From NCBI GenBank assembly GCA_001599755.1, contig BCHX01000002.1, forward strand, positions 2,666,001 to 2,730,000: 64,000 nt of DNA. The letters run 5' to 3'. A model generated the notes under the pieces. The model did no database searches, was not told where the DNA came from, and worked only from the letters and a program-made list of their open reading frames with translations. Positions 45,345 through 57,307 of the stretch are shown here, piece after piece. This DNA is from Gliomastix tumulicola. Taxonomy: Eukaryota > Ascomycota > Sordariomycetes > Hypocreales > Bionectriaceae. A program made the position numbers and the translations under genes. How positions within the stretch are numbered: the stretch's first letter is position 1; each line of letters opens with the position of its first letter.

Positions 45345-48300
45345 ATGGCGAGCGGTTCCAGAAGAGCTGGAGGAGGTGACGACTCGGACGAGTTGGGCCT
45401 CGATGGCTACTCGACAAACTTCAACTCCAGAGCTTACTGGAGCGCCAGTCTGATAGATGACTTGCTCGGTATGCCGCTGAAGCCCCAGATCTCTCCCCGA
45501 TGGACCCGTGTACCTTTAAAAAAAAACAGTAGCATAATAGCTAACACGTCTAACACAGACCAAATCATCAGAGTCCTGGAGCGCGCCGATGCCACCTGTG
45601 ACGCAGTGACGCAGGCCCGACGAGCCGATGGCTCCATCAACAGGAGGGCCATGTTCAAGGCGCTCGACGAGCAGCTGAGGGACAAACGGGCCTTCGAGCT
45701 ACCCAGAGACGTCGACGGCTTCTGGCCGCGCATCGTGAGGCTGTTTGGAAGCCGGTGGCCGTACATCCTCTCGTTGAAGCAGCCAGCGTCGGCAAGGCTG
45801 AAGGGCGGCGCGATCGAGCCGATTTCCGAAGCTGAGCTGCTTAATGCGTCCAATTGTTGGTTACGGCCTCTCGCTCCAAGCGGAAAGGGGATTGAGCGGA
45901 GGAGGAAGGCGCCAATACGCCCCAGTCGTCAACTCCGTAAGTAGCACCCTGGACAGACTGACTGAGAAGAGAGAGAGAGAGAGAGAGAGAACTGACGTTT
46001 TACGATGGAACAGGCTCCCGTGACCCCGAGACTGGGTCTGTGGTCGAGACCGATGTCGAAAACCAACAGCCGGTTGAATCTGCCGAGTGGCTCAGGCAGT
46101 CTCTCGCGGCCGTTGTCAGTCCCGAGGTGCTCCAGCCTTTCCAATACAAGGGCCAGACGATCGATGGCCCAGAGATGGTTCTGTCCCAGGCCAAGGCACA
46201 TCTCACTAATGAGTATACATCCTTGTTCGACGACTTTACTCCTGATCCCAACTATACGGACTTTGACCTGGAGGAGTACCTGGATTATCTCCTCCTCTTC
46301 GGACTGTACGAGGGCCGAGTCAGCCTCAAGGATGTTCTGGTGGTGAGAGGGCTGTTGGCGAAACAGCGGTTGGCCCAAGAAATCAAGAGAAAGCAGAGCA
46401 GGGTGAACCCAGCCGTCATAGATCAAATCATTGATGGTTCTTTGGCATCGAAGCAGCCAGAAAACGGACGGCGCGACCTGCCCTTCAAGCTTGAGCTGAG
46501 CCTGACAGCCCTGAGGAACGCGAGAGCCTGGCGTCCTCTCCCCTCCGTCTCTTATCGATTGCCATCACTCCGTGAAGAAGGAGAGGCCGTGGATGGCGAG
46601 TCTCTGGAGGCCCGCCACCATTTTCGCTACACAATCAGAAACATCCAAGGCTTGGAGGAGAGCGAGCTGCTTGCAAGCCAGTTCGCGTGGCCGTCTGAGG
46701 ACGAAGGCTACACGCAGCAGGGAGCCGACTCAAACGGCGACAACTTTCCGAGCATGCTGCGCAACCAGCTAGACCCGGCCCTGTCTAGACTTCGCGTCCT
46801 CACCAAACTTGCCCACGAGCTGCGTCACGAGGGGAAGATTGCACCGCGCCCGTTCTTGAGCGAGGTGTTCATGTTCATCACAATGGGCCTTTCTGGAACG
46901 TCTTGGGAGGGCGAAGCGAGGCTCAAGTTTCGCGCTGACGAGTTCAAATCTCGACAACGGACTGAGCTGGTCCTGTTGAGAGAGGCCGAAAAGGAGTGGC
47001 TCGAGTATATTTGCACACTCGAGGAATACACGACGCGCTCATCTTCGACGACCAAAGACAAGATTATCAAGAACAGGCTGGTAAAAGCCATCGAGAGCCG
47101 AGACCCCAGCGACAATGCGCTTTTCAGCTCTGGAAGACAGCGACCAAAACTTACTGACCTCGGCAAGGAATTGAACAGGTACCTGTCCGGACCTGTGAAA
47201 AAGGTCAAGATCAACGTGACCGAGGGCATTGGCCTGGCAAAGTTACAGTCCTTGAATCTGCTGCAGTACGTTGCCACATCATCTTATCCGTCCGAATACA
47301 GCTTAGGAAATCTAACGTGTCTTTCTTCAGCATTACTGGGCCTCAGGGCAGCATGAAGGTCCGGCGTCTTCCGCCCGAGTACTATCCCGAAGAACGAGTT
47401 GTCTGGGAGGGCAGAGCGGAAGAGGATGCTGCTCACTATGAGAACAACCTACCGAACCCCGATGAGCTGAATATCGAGAAGAATGACGAAGGGGTTTGGC
47501 ACCAGAACGACGATGACCGGGACCGAACGGCCACCTTCTACTGTTGTTTGGGCTACCGCCTGGGATACACGATGCGGCGACTCGGGCAGACGTTCGAGAA
47601 GACCAGGGAAACCCAAGAGAAATCTGGCGCCTCTTCTGAGCTTTCATGGCATCTGGCTGAAACGTCGACAGTGGTCTCTGCAGGTGCAATCTCGGGTGAG
47701 AAACGCGACATCATCGAACGAAACTTATCATACTGACAGGAACCTAGGTGGAACTGGATTGCATCGAGAAATTATCCGCGAGTTGCACGAAACCGAAGAA
47801 GTCGTGCCAGGAAACCACGGTCGATTCGCACCGGCTAGAGAGAAGCTGTGGACATTCGGACACCGAAATAACAAGCGACGAGCACCGCAATTCTTCAACA
47901 TCAACCAGTGGCCGCGAAGCAGCGACACCTCCCCTACTCAGACGCGAGGCACCATTGCCGACTTGGAGAATAGAAAAGGAACAAGTGGCGGCAGCACCAG
48001 GAGCTCCGGAACCAGTAGCAACAGTGACCACGACGATGCTCCTCAGAACGGCTCTCGAGGCATTCCTGGGGACACCCCCCGCAATGTGGTTGACAGCATC
48101 TCTGAAAACCGTTCTGGCAGTGTGGCCCAACCTGCGCCTGTGGCCCAAGACGCGCCTGTGGCTAAGGACGCACCTTCTGCGGAATCATCGAATCAAGCAA
48201 ACCAAAATCTCCAAGGGGAAGCCGATGCCTCTCAAGAAGAAGATGCTCGCCCATCGAGCGCAGCTAAGCTTGACGAGGAATGGCCTGAGAAGACGCATGT

Positions 48301-48661
48301 GCGCGTCGAACGCAGATCGGTTCATCTGGGTAAATTTTGGGGAGGCGACACAAGGCGCCAGGAGATGTTTCTCGTTGACCAGCTTCGCCAAAGTACGTTG
48401 ACCCAGGACGGAGAAAAATCAATGTCCCCCCCCCCCCCCCCCCCCGGAGCAGTAGAGAAGGCACCTTGGCTGACAGAGACTTGTTTAGGATTCGAGACGA
48501 GACAGCCGGTTGGACGCAAAAGCTTGGGCGGGCTCCTCAACCCCGGTAGTGGAAAGAGGAAGAGGAACGACGATCGTCTCAGTCTGCCAACGCCGGACTT
48601 CGTGCCCCAGAGCAGAGACGACACGTCCAGACCACAGCGCAAGCGGGCCAAGGCCAATTAG
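45345..48661 (+). CDS. Large uncharacterised, probably nuclear protein
   Basis: Predicted about 978 aa from six exons: 45345..45468, 45559..45936, 46014..47265, 47331..47695, 47748..48392 and 48489..48661. The phases agree across every junction. The first half is mostly helical and well ordered in character (for example LERADATCDAV, FWPRIVRLFGSRWPYILSLK, YLDYLLLFGLYEGRVSLKDV, LRVLTKLAHELRHEGKI, FLSEVFMFITMGLSGTSWEG). A further ordered block (RRLPPEYYPEERVVWEGRAE, CCLGYRLGYTMRRLGQTFE) follows. The last third is low-complexity (Ser/Gln/Ala/Pro-rich), and the C-terminus has two basic clusters (GKRKRND and RPQRKRAKAN) that look like nuclear localisation signals. I recognise no named domain. Introns 1 and 5 are stop-free multiples of three, so retention would add 30 or 32 residues. 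It probably belongs to a fungal-specific family of unknown role. Confidence 0.75.
45969..45990. repeat. (GA)11 microsatellite inside intron 2 of the large orphan gene
   Basis: GA run near the 3' end of intron 45937..46013, between the donor and the branch-point region. Its length is likely variable, but it does not touch coding sequence. Confidence 0.85.
48426..48445 (+). repeat. C20 homopolymer
   Basis: Twenty consecutive C. I place it inside a 96-nt intron (48393..48488). If that intron is retained, the run encodes six prolines. Exact length is vulnerable to sequencing error, which would matter only if it were coding. Confidence 0.9.
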
Positions 48662-49579
48662 GCAGATTACGTGCGCGTTGTGCAATTGTAGACGCACGGT
48701 CGGATGGACGAAGGCGGTTTAGTCGGTGCTTTGAGGCAGTAATGTGATTGTCGGCTCTGAGCTCCGAGTTCGACGGGAGGAAGGCAACGGCTGTAGTTGG
48801 GAGTACGACGTTTGACAAGAACCCGGCCTGGTCTTCTAGTTCGCTGAAGATAGGTAGCACCGGTATGGCGAGGAACCGAACGGACTTGGATCTGGGAGAA
48901 GGGAGCGAAAAAGTTCAAGTTTGCGAGCTGAAAGCGAAGGGAAAAGGAGTAGGAGGGCAAAGATTGTAGGCATGTAGTCCCTCGGGAGGCATGAAGAACG
49001 ACTCAGATTTCCATTCAGACGTCTCAGCCCAAGTTTCGCAGGCGGTGAGTGTTCGAGAATCCGCTCGGGCTGGCAGTTGTCCAGTTGCAGTTTTCGTCTC
49101 TTCTCGGCGATTGTGCCTCTGTGTACTTGTACCTGTGCCTGTACCTGTGCCTGTACCCGTAGCACTTGTACCCGTACCCGTAGGTAGCTGATCAAGGCTG
49201 CGAGGGAAACTGCGCCTGCGTTTGCACCTGCATCGCACTTGCCTTGCCACCAGCCCTCACTTGCGCACTCAAGACTCAAGGCAGGAGTCGTCGTCACCGC
49301 CTGCCTCCTTTCATCGCTCTAAGCCACTAAACCACACCTGGCCTAACTCTCTCACCTTGTTCTCACCTGGTTCTCACCTTGCCCTCAGTACCGACTTGCC
49401 CCTGGCGATCTCTCCTACTCTTCAAAACTCCTCCACCTTTCTTTTCTCTGTATTTCTTCTCTCCTTCACCACACAAGAAGCAGCACCGAGGATTGCACCT
49501 TACATCGTCGGCACCCGTCTTCATTCCTCAACGCTGCGTCCCTTCCAAAGCACATACTCAGGCGTACCTCGGAGCTGCA
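48662..49579. other. Intergenic before protease gene
   Basis: About 920 bases with the large orphan's 3' UTR and the protease promoter and leader. It contains hexamer-type tandem repeats of GTACCT/GTGCCT/GTACCC at 49123..49184 and a pyrimidine-rich leader at 49290..49480. Confidence 0.5.
49123..49184. repeat. Imperfect hexamer tandem repeat (GTACCT-like)
   Basis: About ten diverged copies of a six-base unit (GTACCT, GTGCCT, GTACCC). Located in the upstream region of the protease gene. Confidence 0.85.
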
Positions 49580-51150
49580 ATGAAGTTCGCCCGCACTCTT
49601 CTCCAGGTCTTGGGCCTCGCCCTTGCGGCCTGGTCCCTCGATCAAGATCATTCGGGTCAGCAGCAGCAAGCTCGCACTGGAAAGTCTCCTATCTCGATGA
49701 AGGGTTTCTTCCTCAGAGAGACTGAGCCAACCTCCGGTCCCTCCATCGACGGCACTACTCTCCGTTTCTCGCGCCTTCGGCGCCTCAAGGGCAGTCCCGC
49801 TCAGCACCCATCTCTCGCCTCGCTGCACGCAGCCCATAGACCCTCGGACCCTCTCACGCTCAAATCTCATGAACACGATCACGGCCCCGGCCACGACCAT
49901 GGCGAGCCCGTTCAGAATATATCGAGCGTCGGCGATTTCTCGACCCAATACGCCATTCAGTGCCAGTGGGATGGCGTCAACATCTGGCTCCTCTTCGATA
50001 CCGGCAGCTCTGACACCTGGGCCGCCAAAGCCGGTTTCAAATGTCTCGACGACACCGGAGAGGTCCATGACCAGGCTGCCTGCGCTTTGGGCGAACCTCA
50101 TATCGAGGGCTTTGCTCATGGTGCTATCGACGACATCCATTTCAACCTTCGATATGGTTCCGGTGAACGAGTGTCTGGCCCCATGGGGTACAGCGACCTC
50201 TCTTGCGGTGGTTTGGATGTCACCAAACAGCAAGTAGGCCTCGCAAATAGCACCTACTGGCACGGTAATAACATGACCAACGGCATGCTTGGTCTTGCAT
50301 ACCCAGCTCTCACCAATGCCCACTATGGCAAAGTTGGAGACGAAGCCCCATGGAACGCTATATCGTACCCTCCTTTCTTCACCACGGCTGTTGCTCAAGG
50401 CGCCATCGACCCCGTCTTCAGCGTCGCAATCACAAGGAACTCGTCTGACGGAATCATGGCCTGGGGAGGCCTGCCCCCCATTCCCTATGATCGAACCACC
50501 AATGCTACATCCGAGCTCCTCATCGTAAGTTGATCAAAGTCGTCATTCGTCGCGGAAGCTATGACCCGAAGTGCTGACTTGGTGTCGGACAGGCAAATCT
50601 GATTGGCCAGGATGAGACGGCCTGGAAGCCATCGTTCTATACCATTGTTCCGGACGGTCTGAGATGGGGAACCACAACAGACGAGGCCAATTATCCGTAC
50701 ATTGTGGACACGGGTACCACAATGATATATGTCCCTCCTCGTAAGTCAGGCGTGAATCACGATTCTTGAAGTGGTGGTAGGAGTACAAGCGGCCGCCGGC
50801 GACTGTGAAATGTATACTGACGTGTTGTGTCTCATCAAGCACTGGCCGAAGCCATTGCGCGATCCTTCCAGCCCGAGGCCGTCTACCTGTACCAGTGGGA
50901 TTCCTATTTCGTGGACTGCAACGCCGTACCCCCGCAATTCGCCGTCATCATCGACGGGACAGAGTTCTGGATCAACCCGGCCGACCTGATATACAGGGAC
51001 CTAGTTGATCCTCTGACGGGATACTGCGCGATTGGGATCGCCAGCGGAGGCGAGGGCCCGTACATCCTCGGAGATGTCTTTCTTCAGAATGTGGTGGCCG
51101 TCTTCGACGTTGGTGGGGGTCAGATGCGATTCTATTCGAGGAAATGGTGA
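49580..51150 (+). CDS. Secreted pepsin-like aspartic protease (family A1)
   Basis: Predicted 467-aa protein from three exons: 49580..50524, 50593..50740 and 50840..51150. A signal peptide is clear (MKFARTLLQVLGLALAAWS). The propeptide-like region to about residue 115 contains a basic patch (RFSRLRRLKG) and an unusual His/Asp stretch (HEHDHGPGHDHGEP). Both active-site motifs are intact: LLFDTGSSDTW (Asp140) and YIVDTGTTMIYV (Asp354), with a flap motif LRYGSGERVSG and the C-terminal YILGDVFLQNVVAVFD. This matches secreted fungal aspartic proteases that cut proteins at acid pH outside the cell. There is no GPI-anchor signal: the protein ends in RFYSRKW. Several N-glycosylation sites (NIS, NST, NMT, NSS) fit secretion. 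The third exon begins after an AAG acceptor, confirmed by frame. Confidence 0.9.
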
Positions 51151-52530
51151 GGGCGAGGGTGACTGGACATGGTCCAAGACGGCAGGCATGCGCCTCTGGG
51201 CCCGAGTCTCGGGAAGCCGGCAGGGAGCATGAGCATCATGCAGCTGACGTCGATCCCGACGCTGTAGATCGGGACTTTTTGCTGGGCAGGCCGTGGTGAT
51301 GCCCGAGGCGTGCTTCTGAGCTTTGCGGTATGCAGCAGCTCGGACGGACAGAGGGATGGATGGATTGGCCACAAAGTGGCAGGTAGTATTAATGAGCGCG
51401 CGCAGGATCTCGAGGCAGCATTTCGCACTGACCGGTCAAGGTGTTTGGGGATTAGCCTGTAGGTGCTGCATTTACGAAGGATAATAATGAGAGAGAATCA
51501 TCTGCCGGGGAGCCGAGTAGCCGATATTTTGATTGCGGGTGAGGTGTGACGATGCGCGATGGTGTCGCGAGGTTGTATTCGCAATTTGCAGGCGGTCTGG
51601 GTGGATGGACGGTCTGGACGGACGCGAGTACTGTGTACCTGGCCGGCCGGGCTCCAGGATGCCCCTTGGAGTGTAGATCGACATGCTGTGCATTGTGCCT
51701 GGATAACGTTGGGAACCCAGTGGACAAATCGACTATGAACAGTCTGAATAATCGAGCAGCATGTCGAGAAAAGCCGGAGGGCTGCAGTCCTGACGGGCGC
51801 TGGTGACATGGGTGCTCGCTAATCGGAGCCTCTCCATTCCATAGTGCCCATCACACACCCTCAGTCACCACCCATTCTCTCTCTCTCTCTTGTTTCGGGG
51901 CCGCCCTGAGACCATTTCTTACGGGATCATCACACGATATCACCTAAACAACGGGCTGGCCCTCTCCGGGGAGGTGAAAATAAAATGGAACGAGCTGGAC
52001 TGTGCAGCAGCAGCAGCGCCTCCGAAGCTAGACCGGGTTCCCTCCTGGGACCTCGTGACTTGATTTTCCCCCTTCCCCCTTCGCTTTGGCAGGCTTGAGA
52101 GGACCGACGACGCCATTTGCATAGTACTAATGATCCTTGGGTAGATTCGGGGGGGTGGTTCTGAACATTTTAAGCGACTGGGTGGGCGCCGCTTGTTTTA
52201 TCATCTTCCCTTTGCCCGTTTGGTTTGCTCGAGCCATTTCTTCGCCTAACTTCACGGGCTGTTTTCGTCATCCCCTTCGATACTTGGAACTCGATTGATC
52301 TTCTCGCATTTTCTTGACTGAGAGCTCTCCGTCCTCTGGCTGCGATCCTCTGGCTGCGACTATTTTGTTTATTCTTTTTTCTTTTTCTTTTTTCCTTTTT
52401 TACCACGCAACCCGCCCGCCTGCTGCTGGGTACCGCTAGTGCTGCGCCGTTTTTGTTGACAGCCAACTCCGGGACGCTTCAGGTACCCTACAGAGCCGGA
52501 TCTACGAGCTTGGTGCCTGTCCTCGGGTTC
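51151..52530. other. Intergenic after protease gene
   Basis: 1.4 kb with the protease 3' UTR and unassigned DNA. A 14-base direct duplication (CCTCTGGCTGCGA twice) lies near 52332..52360, and T-rich sequence (52365..52405) precedes the candidate small gene. Confidence 0.45.
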
Positions 52531-52782
52531 ATGATGGCAGTGGGAATCCCAGCAGGACCGCCCTCGCGGCCTCGAGGCTTGTCGACGAGAGGCAACACTT
52601 ACAACTTCAGCAAGGTAAGACAGCCTTTCTCACAGTCTTCTTTCTCTACTCGTTTCTCTCTTCTTCACCTTCCTTCCCTATGGGAGGCAGTGCTCCCTCG
52701 TCCAGAGCCTAGGCTCTTCGGGATTCCCCAGCAGTGGAACGGAGTCGGCGGACAGGGGGAAAAAGTCTTCGTGGTCAAGTGA
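52531..52782 (+). CDS. Candidate microprotein of about 43 aa (two exons)
   Basis: Exon 52531..52614 (MMAVGIPAGPPSRPRGLSTR...TYNFSK) joins exon 52735..52782 (WNGVGGQGEKVFVVK, stop) through a good GT-AG intron (CAAG|GTAAGA). The downstream acceptor is a tandem CAGCAG (exon start 52732 or 52735), which would add or omit one Gln. The intron is 120 nt, a stop-free multiple of three, so an unspliced 330-base frame (52453..52782) is also open. The upstream T/C-rich sequence resembles a fungal leader. The short composition (Gly-rich, basic, ending KVFVVK) looks protein-like but I recognise no family. It could instead be an upstream ORF of an unseen transcript or chance. Confidence 0.3.
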   Translation: MMAVGIPAGPPSRPRGLSTRGNTYNFSKVRQPFSQSSFSTRFSLLHLPSLWEAVLPRPEPRLFGIPQQWNGVGGQGEKVFVVK

Positions 52783-55165
52783 TCACGATGCCACGATACG
52801 TGCAAGAGCGGTGTGTGTGTCGCGGTCCTTGCACCGACTATCGTGACTTGACCCCCAACATGCCACGGACTTTGTGATCCACTCACCGGGGAAAAGCTCG
52901 ATTCACCAATAATAGCCTGACCCCCAAATCACGGAATCGGCAGGAAGACCGTGCAAGTTGATCATGGGCCGGACGCACAAACGAACACGAAGGAGTAGTT
53001 CACTCCTGCAAAAGAAGGTGGTGGAGGAATACCGCCGCATCACGCCAGAAGATATGCCGAGGTGGTTCGATGGAAGACGGCACATACTTATGGGATGTGT
53101 CGACAACGGCCTGCCCTTCGGTCTTCACTTGCTGATGACACATGTTCGGACGGTTCCGGGAAGTTGACGGGTTTTGCCCGTTCCTGCGGCTCCAGTACCG
53201 GCGGACGGAGAGGCGAGGGGAAACCCTGGAGCTCTCTCACTGCTCCCCTTAGCTCGGGTTGGCGGAATGCAACAACTGTTAGCTCCCCCATGGGCGAGCC
53301 AACCATCTCCCACGGATTACTACAAGGGGGGACCCATCCATGTGCTCGTCACGGGCATCAGAGATGCGGTGCGACAAATGGCTTCGCTGTCCTAGCACCC
53401 TGATCGGCCGTGTCACGGCCTTGAAGCCTCCCCTCTGCTGTGTTGTTGCCGCACTCTCTAGCGAGAGATGCCAGCAGGCCTAGCCGGTCCTGTGTGATAT
53501 TCTCCGGGGGCCTTTGTCCCTCTTTTCCCCCTTCATAGCGTTCGACGGGAGGAATCGGGGGCGGTCGGCCGGAGTCCCGATTAAGGCTACCTCTCCACAA
53601 ATTACAGCCCCTACCCTCGACACCCTCTCCTCGACTTCGGTCTCTATTTCCCCACCTCGGTCGAGTGGTGGCAGGAGACGCTGGGACAGCATCGTGACGA
53701 TGTCTGAGAGTCGAGAATGAGGGATGCTCCTGGTGCGAGCTGCATCTTCTCCAGAGCGGGTGTGTCTCGAGAACACGATGTCGAGGATAGCATGTTGACA
53801 CGGGGCTCAGGAGCCCAACGGCCGGCCTTGCTTTGATCGAGTTCGTTTGGGACACTTGGCTCCCATCGGGTCTTTGGCTCATGGTATGACAATGGCCAGC
53901 CATCACTCAATCAAGTGTGCGACAGTGGTGAGGCTGCCGGTAGCCGAGATGTGTTGGCGTTTTGTGTGACGTCCAAGGCACGGTGTCGTGTGTCGAGATG
54001 CCCAAACTCGAGCTCGTGTGATCTGAACGTCACCCTGTCTCGAGGGGTGCTGCTCATCGGCGATTCCATGGTCATTTATTGACCTGGCTGTGCATTATTG
54101 CTTCAACCGGGACCGGTGAAGGTGGTAGTGGTGTGCACGTCGTGTGCGTGTGAGTGCCACGACCACCTCGATGACCACAATCAGGCGTTATCCTTGCCCG
54201 CATCACTTTCTCTTACCTAACCTTGGCGCTCAGGTGTCGTGGCTGGAGCCGGGCTCGCGTTGTTTGGTGTTGGCGTTGGTCACCTTGACATCCTGTAGTC
54301 CGAGACGAGGCCAGTCGAAAGGCAAGGCAGGGTGGGGATGCCCCAGGAATTCTTGGCAGATCACCTGAAAGACAAGCGTCCATCCCATCTCACCCTCCAT
54401 TTTCTGGCCAGGATGAGGATATTTCCGGGCGCTCGATGACACTGTCGTGCGTCGTGCGTCGTGCGTCGTGCTTCGAGGTTTGATGCAGATGTTGCAGGCT
54501 CCATCCATGTTACCTGAGGCGCTCCTGCCCAGTGGGCTTGATGACGACAGGGCGCATCACTGCTGGTATGGGGTACTTGCAGCGGCGCACATTCACCGCA
54601 TCGCGCCCCCTGGCATTGGGGCTTCTTACGGGTACTCGGTACTACAAAGTACCCTGAAACCTGGAGCTCGGCTCAGTGCAGCCACGGCTCACACTACCGC
54701 CAGTAGTGCCTTCCTCACTGAAAAACATGGATGGATCTCCCCAATCCGGCTCCAGCTTTGATTCATCACCCTGGATGCGCCTTCCACTTCTTTTCCTCAC
54801 CGTTCCTGCCTTAACTTGCGGTCGACCAGAGTCGCAAACAAAGTACCTTCCTTTCTTTTCCCAGGCTTCTTCAGACTTTCAGGTTCTTAAAAGCGTGCCG
54901 AGAACCTGCAGCAGCCTGCACGTGCCCTGCAATTCTGGTGTCAACCGATCGCATTGCTTCACGTCTTCTCCGTTCTCTCACTCATCCTTCCTGCATTCCG
55001 TTCCCACCATCGAGACCTTTTAAGCATAAAACATCCCACCACATCTCCAGCTCCAATTCTGCACCTGCACTCCCCTGATCTCATCGGCACGGAGATCCGG
55101 ATGGGTCTGCAAGCATCCTCTTCGCACTGTCAAATACCAGGGGTTCAAGGAGAAGGGTTGCAGCC
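52783..55165. other. Promoter region of PFK2/FBPase2 gene
   Basis: 2.4 kb without supported coding sequence. It includes a four-copy 7-mer repeat at 54444..54471 and, from about 54780, a pyrimidine-rich leader for the downstream gene. Minus-strand frames near 53358..53906 have no domain support. Confidence 0.45.
54444..54471. repeat. (GTCGTGC)4 tandem repeat
   Basis: Four perfect copies of a seven-base unit, intergenic. Confidence 0.95.
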
Positions 55166-56728
55166 ATGTCGTTTGTGACTAACGGAATCGGCGTCCAGGT
55201 CGAGGACACCAAGATTTGCGTGGTTATGGTCGGATTGCCCGCACGCGGGAAGAGCTTCATTGCACAGAAAGGTAATGAGACGAGTCACTCGAGTCCCCGG
55301 AGTGGTTGAGGGTCACGGTCGCTGACGCTTCTTCCTCCCCTGCAGCCCAGAGATATCTACAATGGCTGTCTATCCCTGCACAGGTCTTCAATGTCGGCAA
55401 CTACCGCCGCAACGATGCTCCCCAGCCCACTGCAGACTTCTTTGACATGAACAATGCCGAGGGTGAGCGGAAACGCCGCCAAGCTGCCGAGGCTGCTGTC
55501 GCCGACATGCTGAAATGGTTCACTACGGGCGGCATTGTGGGCATTCTCGATGCTACCAATTCCACAAAGGAGCGCCGCAAGTGGGTGATGGACACATGCG
55601 CAGCCCACGGTGTCGAGGTCCTCTTTGTCGAGAGCAAATGCGATGATGAGGAACTCATCATGGCCAACATCCGTGACGTCAAGACGACTAGCCCGGACTA
55701 TCGCGGCCAAGACCCCGAGGAAGCGGCACAAGACTTCCGCAACCGCATCAAGATGTACGAGAAGATTTACAAGACCATTGACGACGACGGCGACGAGGAC
55801 CAGTACACATACCTGAAGCTTATGGATGTGAGCAAGCAAGTCATCATCAACCGCATTCAGGATTATCTCCAGAGTCGCATTGTCTACTATCTCATGAACC
55901 TGCACATCCGCCCCAGGTCGATCTGGCTATCTCGAGTACGTTTCTGTCTTCTATCTCACTGATGACAGGCCATGCCAGAAATGGCAAGACACTCACTTCA
56001 GAACATTGCATGTGATGCTGACCTTTTTTTTCCAGCACGGTGAATCTCAGTACAATCTTGATGGAAGAATCGGTGGTGACGCACTGCTCTCCTTCAGAGG
56101 CGACGCCTATGCGAAGAAGCTGCCCGAGCTTGTCCGAAAATCCGTCGGAGTAAGTGATGAGATTCGGCGTGCGCAACGGCAATGCAATGCTGACATCGCC
56201 TCTTCTTAGGATGACCGGCCACTGACAGTGTGGACATCGACGTTGAAGCGGACAATCGCCACCGCCCGTCACCTCCCGCCTCACTACAACCAGCTTCAGT
56301 GGAAAGCTCTCGATGAGCTAGACTCGGGTGTCTGTGACGGCCTCACCTATCAGGAAATCAAAGACCGCTACCCGGAAGATTTTGCCGCTCGTGACGAGGA
56401 CAAGTACAACTACCGTTATCGCGGCGGCGAATCGTATCGGGATGTGGTGATCCGCCTGGAGCCCATCATCATGGAGCTGGAGAGAAGCGAAGATATTCTC
56501 ATCGTCACCCACCAAGCCGTGCTACGTTGCATCTACGCCTATTTCATGAAGAAAGACCAGGCCAAGAGCCCGTGGATGAACGTGCCCCTGCACACGTTGA
56601 TCAAGTTGACGCCCAAGGCGTACGGAACGGAGGAGATACGTTACGAGGCCAACATCCCAGCTGTTAGTACATGGAGAGGAAAGGGCAGCACCGCGAAGCA
56701 CGAGAACCCTACCCCGGAGAGTTTGTAG
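55166..56728 (+). CDS. 6-phosphofructo-2-kinase / fructose-2,6-bisphosphatase
   Basis: Predicted 442-aa protein from four exons: 55166..55271, 55346..55935, 56036..56149 and 56210..56728. The kinase half has the Walker A motif VVMVGLPARGKSF, then VFNVGNYRR and GILDATNSTKERR, which make fructose-2,6-bisphosphate from fructose-6-phosphate. The bisphosphatase half has the phosphohistidine motif SRHGES (His233) and the second catalytic histidine in IVTHQAVLRC (His371), with LDELDSGVCDGLTYQEI between. Both active sites therefore look complete and the enzyme is probably bifunctional, setting the level of the main allosteric activator of phosphofructokinase in the cytosol. The N-terminus is short, without the long regulatory extension of yeast Pfk26. 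The start is the only Met before the Walker motif that fits the family. Confidence 0.93.
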
Positions 56729-57307
56729 GATGACCTGAGGAACTTGGAGGAGATGCACATTCATTTTCCGGGGCTAGCTGATGACACATTATGACGAACG
56801 GAATGACAAGCCGGCAGCTGCTTTCGCCTGAGACCGAGCGAAACATGATGGCGGTCCAGAGCAGGGAAAAGGAAGTCGAATTATTGATTATGGCTTGATT
56901 ACTTGGCGAACTCATGGGACGTTGGGCTGGCTTCTGGCAGCATTCGAATTAATGACGGTTGGCACATAGTTGCGTGTTTATCTTGGGTTTAGGATCATCG
57001 AATGGAAACTGGCTTTTCTTCAACACTGTGGTAGAGTGAGGCTGGACTCGATCGGCAACTACTACCCTCAGGTGAGGATCGGATGAGAGGACGGTGTAAG
57101 ATTTTTCTGCGTTGACTCACCACATTCTCAGATCCTTCTCACAACATGTTCACCCTGTGAAATATCCTAGAACGGTTGTGAGTTCTTTGCGATGATGCAT
57201 CCTTGCCAACCGAAACCCTGCTTTCTTCCCGCGAGGCCTTATCGCCATATAGAAGCAAACCCTCAAGACGCAGCAACAACAACAACAACAACAACAACGG
57301 GGATATC
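56729..57307. other. Intergenic before second orphan
   Basis: About 580 bases. It ends with a (CAA)8 run (57274..57298) directly in front of the next ATG, probably in its leader. Upstream TTG-initiated frames are not considered coding. Confidence 0.5.
57274..57298 (+). repeat. (CAA)8 trinucleotide repeat in a 5' leader
   Basis: Perfect CAA run ending ten bases before the ATG of the next gene. CAA repeats in leaders are unstructured and usually favour efficient scanning; that is general knowledge, not shown here. Confidence 0.9.

Noticed and set aside
57203..57307. Upstream extension of the 228-aa orphan
   Set aside because: It starts with TTG and would translate the CAA leader repeat; the ATG at 57308 is a normal start.
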